Assembly: GCF_014268885.2 (NCBI RefSeq)
Contig: NZ_CP077095.1
Location: 4,912,001-4,976,000 of the forward strand
Direction of reading: 5' to 3'
DNA length: 64,000 nt
Source of the DNA: Pseudomonas xantholysinigenes
GTDB taxonomy: Bacteria > Pseudomonadota > Gammaproteobacteria > Pseudomonadales > Pseudomonadaceae
Part shown: piece by piece, positions 55,972-64,000 of the stretch
Layout: every line of letters begins with the position of its first letter
Position numbering within the stretch: the first letter of the stretch is position 1
Translations under genes and position numbers: made by a program
Notes under the pieces: generated by a model
Told to the model about the DNA's origin: nothing
Database searches by the model: none
The model's input: only the letters and a program-made list of their open reading frames with translations

Positions 55972-56886
55972 TCACACCTTAGCCACGAGCGGGCGACCCA
56001 GCAGGCCCTGGGGACGGAAGATGAGGATGATCACCAGCAGCGAGAAGCTGAACACGTCCTTGTAGTCGGAGTTGATCATGCCCGAGAACAGCGATTCGGA
56101 AATGCCCAGGATGATCCCGCCGAGCATGGCCCCCGGCAGCGAGCCGATGCCGCCGAGCACCGCGGCGGTGAACGCCTTGATGCCGATGATGAAGCCGGCG
56201 TAGAAGTCGAAGGTGCCGTAGTTCATGGTGATCAGCACACCGGCCAGCGCAGCCATCACCGCACCGATGACGAACACGTAGGAGATCACCCGGTCGGTGT
56301 TGATGCCGAGGATCGAGGCCATCTTGCGGTCTTGCTGGGTGGCACGGCACATGCGGCCGAGTTTGGTGTACTTGATCACGTAGGTGAGCAGGCCCATGCC
56401 GACGAAGGCTGCGACCAGGATGAAGATCTTGGTGTAGGTCAGTTGCACGAAGCCGGTGCCAACCTCGATGCGCATGGCGCCTTCGAGCAGGGTCGGCACG
56501 CCTTGCTGGCGGGCGCCCTGGCTGATCTGCGCGTAGTTCTGCAGGATCAGCGAAATGCCGATGGCGCTGATCAAGGGCGCCAGGCGGGTGGAGTTGCGCA
56601 GGGGTTTGTAGGCGATGCGTTCGATGGTGAAGCCATAGACGCCGGTGACGACGACGGTGAACAACAGCGTGCCGAGCATCAGCAGGGGAAATGACTCGAT
56701 GCCGAAATAGGCCAGCAATGCCAGGCTGATCGCCGCCAGGTACGCGGAGATCATGTACACCTCGCCGTGCGCGAAGTTGATCATGCCGATGATGCCATAG
56801 ACCATTGTGTAGCCGATGGCGATCAGGCCGTAGACCGACCCTAAGGTCAGGCCGTTGACCAGTTGCTGCAGGAAAATACCATCCAT
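55972..56886 (-). CDS. livH: Branched-chain amino acid ABC transporter permease LivH
   Basis: 304 residues (BraD), eight helices. QQLVNGLTLGSVYGLIAIGY, GMINFAHGEVYMISAYLAAI, and the EAA loop LGINTDRVISYVFVIGAVMA are typical. It pairs with LivM to form the channel. Separated from braC by 153 bp holding a strong hairpin. Confidence 0.95.
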   Translation of the reverse strand: MDGIFLQQLVNGLTLGSVYGLIAIGYTMVYGIIGMINFAHGEVYMISAYLAAISLALLAYFGIESFPLLMLGTLLFTVVVTGVYGFTIERIAYKPLRNSTRLAPLISAIGISLILQNYAQISQGARQQGVPTLLEGAMRIEVGTGFVQLTYTKIFILVAAFVGMGLLTYVIKYTKLGRMCRATQQDRKMASILGINTDRVISYVFVIGAVMAALAGVLITMNYGTFDFYAGFIIGIKAFTAAVLGGIGSLPGAMLGGIILGISESLFSGMINSDYKDVFSFSLLVIILIFRPQGLLGRPLVAKV

Positions 56887-57005
56887 AACGCAATCTCACC
56901 TGATTGAGATTGCACGAGCGCCGACCACGCAAGGCCCGGATGCAGCGGCCCTCGCAGCGCAGAACTGTGCAGATCTACTGACAATGACAGGTACCGCGGG
57001 GCAAT

Positions 57006-57028
57006 GGCCCGGGCAACGCGCCCGGGCC
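57006..57028 (-). terminator. Intercistronic hairpin between braC and livH
   Basis: GGCCCGGGC/GCCCGGGCC is a perfect 9-bp stem with a 5-nt loop, about 12 bp after the braC stop, without a T run. Such hairpins after binding-protein genes stabilise the upstream message or attenuate read-through. Confidence 0.6.
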
Positions 57029-57039
57029 GGATGCCGTTG

Positions 57040-58176
57040 TTATTGTTGTTTTTCCAGCTGGTGGTACTTGCCGTTGGCATCCCACTGGTAGACCACGTAG
57101 TCGGAGACGGTCAGGTCGCCCTTACTGTCCCACTTCTTCTCGCCCATGACAGTCTTGACCGGGTTGGCCTTGAGCCACTTGGCGGCGTCCTCGCCCTTGT
57201 TCGACTTGGCGCCGTTGAAGGCGGCGGCCAGCGCCTGGACCGAGGCGTAGGCATACAGGGTGTAGCCTTCGGGCTCGGTGCCGTTCTTGCGGAACTCCTC
57301 GACCACTGCCTTGCTGTCGGGCAGCAGGCGTGGGTCGGCGCCGAAGGTCATGTACACGCCGTTGGTGTACTGGGCGCCGCCGGCGGTGGCCACCAGTTCG
57401 TCGGTAACGATGCCGTCGTCGGACATGAACGCCACGTCCTTCAGGCCCTGCTCGCGCAGCTGGCGCACCAGCGGGCCGGCCTCGGGGTGCAGGCCGCCGA
57501 AGTAGACGACGTCGGCACCGGCGGCGCGGATCTTGGTGACCACCGCGCTGAAGTCCTTCTCGCCACGGGTCAGGCCTTCGTACAACACCGGGGTGACACC
57601 ACGCTTGATCAGCTGCGCCTTGGTCGCGTCGGCCAGGCCCTGGCCGTAGGTGTCCTTGTCGTGCAGCACCACCACCTTCTTGCCCTTGAGCACATCGACG
57701 ATGTAGTTGCCGGCGACGATGCCCTGCTGGTCGTCACGCCCGCACATGCGGAACATCGCCGACAGGCCGCGCTCGGTCACCTGCGGGTTGGTCGAGCCCG
57801 GGGTGATGGCGATCACGCCGGCTTCGTCGTAGACCTCGGAAGCGGGGATGGTGTTGGAGGAGCAGAAGTGGCCGACCACGCCAATCACCTTGTCCTGGTC
57901 GACCAGGCGGTTGGCCACGGCCACGGCCTGCTTCGGCTCGCAGGCGTCATCGCCCTTGACCAGTACGATCTTCTCGCCGTTGACGCCACCGGCCTTGTTG
58001 ATCACATCGGCCGCGGCCTGCGCACCCTTCATGTACTGCTCGCCAAACGCTGCGTTGGCCCCGGTCATGGGGCCTGCGACGCCAAACTTGACGTCGGCCT
58101 GAACATACGAAGAAACACCCAGTGCCGTGGCCACGGCCAGTGCCAGGAAACCTTTCTTGTAAAACGTCTGCGACAT
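57040..58176 (-). CDS. braC: Branched-chain amino acid ABC transporter substrate-binding protein
   Basis: 378 residues. Signal peptide ending at VQA/DVKF, then the LivJ/BraC fold (FGVAGPMTGANAAFGEQYMK, KGDDACEPKQAVAVANRL, VVGHFCSSNTIPASEVY, HDKDTYGQGLADATK, YFGGLHPEAGPLVRQLREQG). The two-cysteine pair of this family is present. First gene of braC-livHMGF. Confidence 0.95.
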   Translation of the reverse strand: MSQTFYKKGFLALAVATALGVSSYVQADVKFGVAGPMTGANAAFGEQYMKGAQAAADVINKAGGVNGEKIVLVKGDDACEPKQAVAVANRLVDQDKVIGVVGHFCSSNTIPASEVYDEAGVIAITPGSTNPQVTERGLSAMFRMCGRDDQQGIVAGNYIVDVLKGKKVVVLHDKDTYGQGLADATKAQLIKRGVTPVLYEGLTRGEKDFSAVVTKIRAAGADVVYFGGLHPEAGPLVRQLREQGLKDVAFMSDDGIVTDELVATAGGAQYTNGVYMTFGADPRLLPDSKAVVEEFRKNGTEPEGYTLYAYASVQALAAAFNGAKSNKGEDAAKWLKANPVKTVMGEKKWDSKGDLTVSDYVVYQWDANGKYHQLEKQQ

Positions 58177-58751
58177 GAGGTGGTGCTCCTAGAGTATTTT
58201 TTTTGGTTGGCACTACAACTTCTCAGCCCTGTGCTCCGAGCAAGGGCCGTGCCAGTGGATTTGTCTTCCGGGAAAACACACGATGAGGGGCGCGATGAGG
58301 CGACCGGCGGCCTTTTCTTTATTGAGCGTGCAACCGTCTGCCATGAGGCAAGCGCCACCGACACGCCTAGACAAGGAGCAACCGTCGAGCGCCATCATTG
58401 CAACCCCGGCAAGTGTTAACGTGCAACCAGCCTGTAACAGCGGACGTCACCGAACTGCACACCGCTGGTGCGCGACTGCTACAGGGAGCACTGTTTGAAG
58501 GCTAGCCGGTGCACGGAAAAACACCTGTTTTGCCTGAGCCGGCCTCTTCGCGGGTTTACCCGCTCCCACATGAGCCGCGCGACGCCTGAGCCTCACTTGT
58601 AGGAGCCAGCGTCCACAAAAGACAGTTGCTGTCACAGGATGGCACTCTACCTGTGGGAGCGGGTTTACCCGCGAAGAGGCCGGTACAGGCGCAATATCAC
58701 CCCAAAGGCTGGCACAATACCCGCCATTGCCCGCCCTGGAGCTTCCCCCTG
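58177..58751. other. Divergent gene-free region between braC and pncB
   Basis: About 575 bp. Holds the braC promoter and leader (an A/T-rich run just before the braC ribosome site AGGAGCACCACC), a REP pair, and the pncB promoter. No supported gene; I see no clear Lrp or sigma-54 site. Confidence 0.5.
58540..58682. repeat. REP pair, type B, widely spaced
   Basis: CTCTTCGCGGGTTTACCCGC and its inverted copy (GTGGGAGCGGGTTTACCCGC) with about 70 bp between them, including a partial third variant GTAGGAGCCAGCG. Confidence 0.82.
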
Positions 58752-59957
58752 ATGAGCGAGAGCGCATTCGCCGAGCGCATCGTGCACAACCTGCTCGACA
58801 CCGACTTCTACAAACTGACGATGATGCAGGCCGTGCTGCACAACTACCCGGACGCCGACGTCGAATGGGAGTTTCGCTGCCGCAACGGCGAGGACCTGCG
58901 CCCCTACCTGGGCGAGATTCGCCACCAGCTCGAGCTGCTCAGCGAACTCACCCTGGATGACGGCCAACTGGCCTTCCTCGAACGCATCAGCTTCCTCAAG
59001 CCGGACTTCCTGCGCTTCTTGCGTCTGTTCCGCTTCAACCTGCGCTACGTGCGCATCGGCATCGAAAACGACCAGCTGTTCCTGCGCCTGAAAGGCCCCT
59101 GGCTGCATGTGATCCTGTTCGAGGTGCCGTTGCTGGCGATCATCAGCGAGGTGCGCAACCGCCACCTGCACCCGCGCATGCGCCTGAGCGAAGCCCGCGA
59201 CCAGCTGCAGCGCAAGTTCGACTGGCTGCGCGCCCATGCCAGCGCCGACGAGCTGGCCGAGTTGCAGGTGGCCGACTTCGGCACCCGCCGGCGCTTCTCC
59301 AGCCGGGTGCAGGCCGAGGTGGTGCGGGTGCTGCGCGATGATTTCCCGGGGCGCTTCGTCGGCACCAGCAACGTCGACCTGGCCTGGAAGCTGGATCTCA
59401 AGCCCCTGGGCACCATGGCCCACGAGTGGATCATGGCCCACCAACAGCTCGGCCCGCGGCTGATCGACAGCCAGATCGCCGCGCTGGACTGCTGGGTTCG
59501 CGAGTACCGCGGCCTGCTCGGTATCGCCCTGACCGACTGCATCACCATGGATGCCTTCCTGCGCGATTTCGACCTGTACTTCGCCAAGCTGTTCGATGGC
59601 CTGCGCCACGACTCGGGCGATCCAGTGCAATGGGCGGAAAAGGCCATCGCCCATTACCAGAAGCTCGGCATCGACCCGATGACCAAGACCCTGGTGTTCT
59701 CCGACGGCCTGAACCTGACCCGTTCACTGGAAATCTTCCGTGCCCTGCGCGGGCGCATCAACGTCAGCTTCGGTATCGGCACCAACCTGACCTGCGACAT
59801 ACCGGGCGTGGCGCCGATGAACATCGTGCTTAAAATGACCGACTGCAACGGCTCGCCGGTGGCGAAGATCTCTGACGAAGCCGCCAAGACCCAGTGCCGC
59901 GACGCCAACTTCGTCGCCTACATGCGCCACGTATTCAAAGTCCCCAGCAAGGAGTAA
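58752..59957 (+). CDS. pncB: Nicotinate phosphoribosyltransferase
   Basis: 401 residues. Makes nicotinate mononucleotide from nicotinate and PRPP in NAD salvage. Starts [20 protein letters not shown]; conserved [33 protein letters not shown] (with the phosphorylated-type histidine), [23 protein letters not shown] and GIGTNLTCD. nadE starts 3 bp after it, so both are one NAD operon. Confidence 0.97.
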   Translation: MSESAFAERIVHNLLDTDFYKLTMMQAVLHNYPDADVEWEFRCRNGEDLRPYLGEIRHQLELLSELTLDDGQLAFLERISFLKPDFLRFLRLFRFNLRYVRIGIENDQLFLRLKGPWLHVILFEVPLLAIISEVRNRHLHPRMRLSEARDQLQRKFDWLRAHASADELAELQVADFGTRRRFSSRVQAEVVRVLRDDFPGRFVGTSNVDLAWKLDLKPLGTMAHEWIMAHQQLGPRLIDSQIAALDCWVREYRGLLGIALTDCITMDAFLRDFDLYFAKLFDGLRHDSGDPVQWAEKAIAHYQKLGIDPMTKTLVFSDGLNLTRSLEIFRALRGRINVSFGIGTNLTCDIPGVAPMNIVLKMTDCNGSPVAKISDEAAKTQCRDANFVAYMRHVFKVPSKE

Positions 59958-59960
59958 CCC

Positions 59961-60788
59961 ATGCAAGCCGTACAGCAAGAGATTGCCCAGGCCCTCAAGG
60001 TGCAGCCGCCGTTCGCTGATGCCGCCGCGCTGGAGACCGAAGTCGCCCGCCGCGTGGCCTTCATCAAGGACTGCCTGGCCAACGCCCGGCTCAAGACCCT
60101 GGTGCTGGGCATCAGCGGCGGCGTCGACTCGCTGACCGCCGCCCTGCTCGCCCAGCGCGCCATCAATGAGCTGCGCAGCGAGACCGGCGACCAGGCCTAC
60201 ACCTTCATCGCCGTGCGCCTGCCGTACCAGGTGCAGCACGATGAGCACGATGCCCAGGCCTGCCTGGAGGTGATCAAGGCCGACGAGGTGCACACCATCG
60301 ACATCGCCCCGGCGGTGAAGGCCCTGGCGGCGGAAGTTCAGGAGCTGAAAAACGGTTCGCCGAGCCTGGTGGACTTTGTCGTCGGCAACGTCAAGGCGCG
60401 TACCCGCATGGTCGCCCAGTACACCATCGCCGGCGCCCGCGCAGGCCTGGTGATCGGCACCGACCATGCCGCCGAGGCGGTGATGGGCTTCTTTACTAAG
60501 TTCGGTGATGGGGCCTGCGACCTGGCGCCGCTGAGCGGGCTGGTGAAGAACCAGGTGCGGGCGATCGCGCGCAGCTTTGGCGCGCCAGAGTCGCTGGTGG
60601 AGAAGGTACCGACCGCGGACCTCGAAGACCTGGAACCGGGCAAGCCGGACGAAGCGTCCCACGGCGTGACCTACCAGCAGATCGATGCCTTCCTGCATGG
60701 GCAGCCGGTCGATCAGGAGGCGTTCGACATCATCGTCGCCACCTACCGCAAGACCCAGCACAAACGCGAACTGCCGTTCGCCCCATAA
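59961..60788 (+). CDS. nadE: NAD synthetase, ammonia-dependent
   Basis: 275 residues. PP-loop [58 protein letters not shown] and [20 protein letters not shown]. It lacks the N-terminal nitrilase domain of glutamine-dependent enzymes, so it uses free ammonia. Confidence 0.97.
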   Translation: MQAVQQEIAQALKVQPPFADAAALETEVARRVAFIKDCLANARLKTLVLGISGGVDSLTAALLAQRAINELRSETGDQAYTFIAVRLPYQVQHDEHDAQACLEVIKADEVHTIDIAPAVKALAAEVQELKNGSPSLVDFVVGNVKARTRMVAQYTIAGARAGLVIGTDHAAEAVMGFFTKFGDGACDLAPLSGLVKNQVRAIARSFGAPESLVEKVPTADLEDLEPGKPDEASHGVTYQQIDAFLHGQPVDQEAFDIIVATYRKTQHKRELPFAP

Positions 60789-60810
60789 AAGCTTCGCGGC
60801 GGTTCGGCGC

Positions 60811-60876
60811 CCCGACAAGCCCGCTCCCACAGGATTTCACATCACCTGTGGGAGCGGGCTTGCCCGCGAATAGGCC
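60811..60876. repeat. REP pair, type B
   Basis: CCGACAAGCCCGCTCCCACA and its inverted copy, between convergent nadE and azurin genes. Confidence 0.85.
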
Positions 60877-60898
60877 CTAAAGCCCTAGACCGCTGTCA

Positions 60899-61348
60899 TT
60901 ACTTGACGACGACCTTGCCCTTCATCATCGAGATGTGGCCCGGGAAGGTGCAGAAGAAGCTGTAGTCGCCACCGGCTTCCAGCTTCGAGGTGTCGAGCTT
61001 GATGGTGTCTTTTTCGCCGGCACCGATCATCTTGGTGTGGCCGATGATCGCGGCGTTGTCGGCCTTGATGTAGTCCTTGTCCAGCCCCTGGGACATGCCC
61101 TCGGTAGCGATGGCCTGCATGTCGGCGGTCTTGCTGATCACCAGGTTGTGGCCCATGACGTTCTTCGGCAGGCTGCCGCCGTGGGTCAGTTCGATCTCGA
61201 CGGTCTTGCAGCTCTTGTCGATGGTGAATTCCTTGGTGTTGAACGACATCTGGTCGGTCGAGTCGACAGTCACCTTGCAGTCGGCGGCAAAGACAGAGGC
61301 GCTGGCGAGGGTCAGCAGGGATACCGCTACAGCTTTCGCAAACATCAT
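60899..61348 (-). CDS. azu: Azurin
   Basis: 149 residues, periplasmic blue copper electron carrier. Signal peptide 1-21 (ends VFA/ADC), then mature cupredoxin. Copper ligands line up: His67 (VMGHNLVI), Cys133, His138 and Met142 ([15 protein letters not shown]). A second ATG at 61345 would shift numbering by one. An ANR-type box lies 60 bp upstream. Position next to pncB-nadE matches P. aeruginosa. Confidence 0.97.
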   Translation of the reverse strand: MMFAKAVAVSLLTLASASVFAADCKVTVDSTDQMSFNTKEFTIDKSCKTVEIELTHGGSLPKNVMGHNLVISKTADMQAIATEGMSQGLDKDYIKADNAAIIGHTKMIGAGEKDTIKLDTSKLEAGGDYSFFCTFPGHISMMKGKVVVK

Positions 61349-61407
61349 GAATCTCCTTGGCAGGGTTTTATCAATTGCGAGACTGCCTGAAAACAGGACG
61401 CCCGTAC

Positions 61408-61421
61408 CTGATGTGGGTCAA
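61408..61421 (-). promoter_or_regulatory. ANR/FNR box upstream of azu
   Basis: On the minus strand TTGACCCACATCAG fits TTGAT-N4-ATCAA with two mismatches, about 60 bp before the azu ATG. Azurin is known to be ANR-controlled in P. aeruginosa. Confidence 0.6.
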
Positions 61422-61460
61422 GGGGTGTCAAGTGGCCAGCCAGTAAATTTGTTCAATGGA

Positions 61461-61470
61461 TTGTATACAA
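61461..61470. promoter_or_regulatory. Palindrome TTGTATACAA (GntR/FCD-type operator)
   Basis: A perfect 10-bp palindrome in a T/A-rich part of the azu-LOG divergent region. This is the typical half-site pair of FCD-subfamily GntR regulators; the regulator is unknown. Confidence 0.4.
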
Positions 61471-61539
61471 CCATTCAAAGTGCACATCATGCCCTCTTGA
61501 TAGACGATGGGACAACCTCTCATTTAGGAGTTGAATGAA

Positions 61540-61629
61540 ATGTCCCTCTCCAATTTCATGAACAGTCTGCTCGCCGCCTATGCCCACGGCGCCAGCGGTG
61601 CAATCTGCGAGTTCGCCCGCCCCGAGTGA
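61540..61629 (+). CDS. 29-residue ORF upstream of the LOG gene
   Basis: MSLSNFMNSLLAAYAHGASG AICEFARPE. AGGAG lies 9 bp upstream of ATG 61540. The start is amphipathic. It ends 60 bp before the LOG-family gene and has no recognisable relatives. It could be a small protein or a leader peptide. Confidence 0.45.
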   Translation: MSLSNFMNSLLAAYAHGASGAICEFARPE

Positions 61630-61689
61630 TCCCCCTTGGAAGTGACAGGCATGCGCCTTACCCTGTGCGCCAGTAAAGGGAGAGAAGCT

Positions 61690-62277
61690 ATGCCTGTACG
61701 TTCCGTTTGTGTGTTCTGTGGCGCCAGCATCGGCGCCAACCCCGCCTACCGTGAAGCCGCCGTCGCCCTCGGCGAGGCCATCGCCCGTCGCGGCCTGACG
61801 CTGGTCTACGGTGGTGGCGCGGTCGGCCTGATGGGCACCGTGGCCGACGCCGCCCTGGCCGCCGGTGGCGAAGTGGTCGGCATCATTCCCCAGAGCCTGA
61901 TGAACGCCGAAATCGGCCACAAAGGCCTGACCCGCCTGGAAGTGGTGGATGGCATGCACGCGCGCAAGGCGCGCATGGCCGAGCTCAGCGATGCCTTCAT
62001 CGCCCTGCCGGGTGGCCTGGGCACGTTGGAGGAACTGTTCGAGGTGTGGACCTGGGGGCAACTGGGCTATCACGCCAAGCCGCTGGGGCTGCTGGATGTG
62101 AACGGGTTCTATGAAAAGCTGGGCGGGTTCCTCGACCATATCGTCGAAGAGGGCTTCGTGCGGCCGCAGCACCGGGCGATGCTGTTGCTCGGGCAGCAGC
62201 CGGATGAGTTGCTGGAGGGGATGGACAGGTTCGAGTCGCCGGTATTGCCGAAGTGGGTCGACAAGCAGCCGGATTGA
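61690..62277 (+). CDS. LOG-family protein (cytokinin riboside 5'-monophosphate phosphoribohydrolase type)
   Basis: 195 residues. Rossmann-like start [40 protein letters not shown], and the LOG motifs [20 protein letters not shown] and [14 protein letters not shown] (PGGxGTxxE). LOG proteins release the base from nucleoside monophosphates and make cytokinins in plants; in bacteria they act on AMP/GMP-like substrates. GGGAGAGAAGCT precedes the ATG. Confidence 0.92.
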   Translation: MPVRSVCVFCGASIGANPAYREAAVALGEAIARRGLTLVYGGGAVGLMGTVADAALAAGGEVVGIIPQSLMNAEIGHKGLTRLEVVDGMHARKARMAELSDAFIALPGGLGTLEELFEVWTWGQLGYHAKPLGLLDVNGFYEKLGGFLDHIVEEGFVRPQHRAMLLLGQQPDELLEGMDRFESPVLPKWVDKQPD

Positions 62278-62290
62278 AGGCTGAAATCCT

Positions 62291-62394
62291 GGGACCGCTT
62301 CGCGGTCCTTTCGCGACACAAGGCCGCTCCTACAGAAGATCGCATTCGCCTGTAGGAGCGGCCTTGTGCCGCGAAAGGGCTGCATAGCAGCCCC
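62291..62394. repeat. REP pair, type A
   Basis: Inverted copies of the unit, between convergent LOG and YgiQ genes. Confidence 0.9.
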
Positions 62395-62406
62395 AAGAAA
62401 GATCAA

Positions 62407-64000
<1,594 letters not shown>

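Noticed and set aside
58177..58240. Sigma-54 promoter of braC at TTGGCACTACAACTT
   Set aside because: The TGGCAC-like half lacks a correctly spaced TTGC, and it is on the wrong strand for braC.

Overview
The window is chromosomal DNA of a fluorescent Pseudomonas, most likely of the P. putida group. Three things point there: high-GC coding sequence; gene order accC-prmA-DUF3426-dusB-fis-purH-purD-retS, then urtABCDE, then pncB-nadE-azu-LOG, which follows the known P. aeruginosa/P. putida order; and eighteen intergenic REP pairs of two Pseudomonas types. No rRNA, tRNA, CRISPR array or prophage was seen.

Layout. 1-1.2 kb: 3' part of accC and its terminator. 1.28-2.5 kb: an IS110-family element inserted precisely inside a REP. 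2.7-12.6 kb: housekeeping block (prmA, zinc-ribbon/DUF3426 membrane protein, dusB-fis, purH, purD, retS). 12.7-14.0 kb: a MarC-type membrane protein and an unrecognised protein. 14.1-21.7 kb: two divergent cobalamin operons, cobG-cobH-cobI-cobJ (minus) and cobL-cbiD-cobK (plus). 21.8-22.5 kb: a VapBC-type toxin-antitoxin pair. 22.5-23.9 kb: NfeD plus SPFH protein. 24.0-29.0 kb: a copper locus (DUF2946, PCu(A)C chaperone, DUF2946, OprC-like receptor, PepSY membrane protein). 29.2-30.6 kb: a CycA-type permease. 30.8-31.1 kb: a tiny ORF coupled to a DUF3077/DUF6124-like gene. 31.5-37.2 kb: urea ABC transporter urtABCDE behind a sigma-54-type promoter, followed by two GNAT acetyltransferases. 38.5-41.2 kb: CbpM/CbpA divergent from a YegD-type Hsp70. 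41.3-52.5 kb: accessory single genes (AI-2E exporter family, PsiF, AraC, EamA, lipase, OsmE, ferritin-like, AsmA, a 15-residue-repeat protein, DesT-type TetR, AGE epimerase, SDR). 52.5-53.1 kb: a gene-free stretch rich in DnaA-box-like motifs. 53.1-58.2 kb: branched-chain amino acid ABC transporter (braC, livHMGF). 58.7-64.0 kb: pncB-nadE, azurin, a 29-residue ORF, a LOG-family protein and a partial YgiQ radical SAM protein.

The most notable observation is in the IS110 element. Its noncoding end, upstream of the recombinase, contains short segments that match the two halves of the REP target and the two ends of the element, in the order and polarity expected of a bridge RNA (target loop, then donor loop). 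The uninterrupted REP can be rebuilt from the flanks, so guide and target can be compared directly in this sequence.

How the genes work together: urtABCDE and the adjacent methionine-sulfoximine-type acetyltransferase form a nitrogen-related block. The two cob operons together supply most of the corrin-ring methylation and reduction steps. The copper genes look like one uptake and handling unit. CbpA, CbpM and YegD form a chaperone group.
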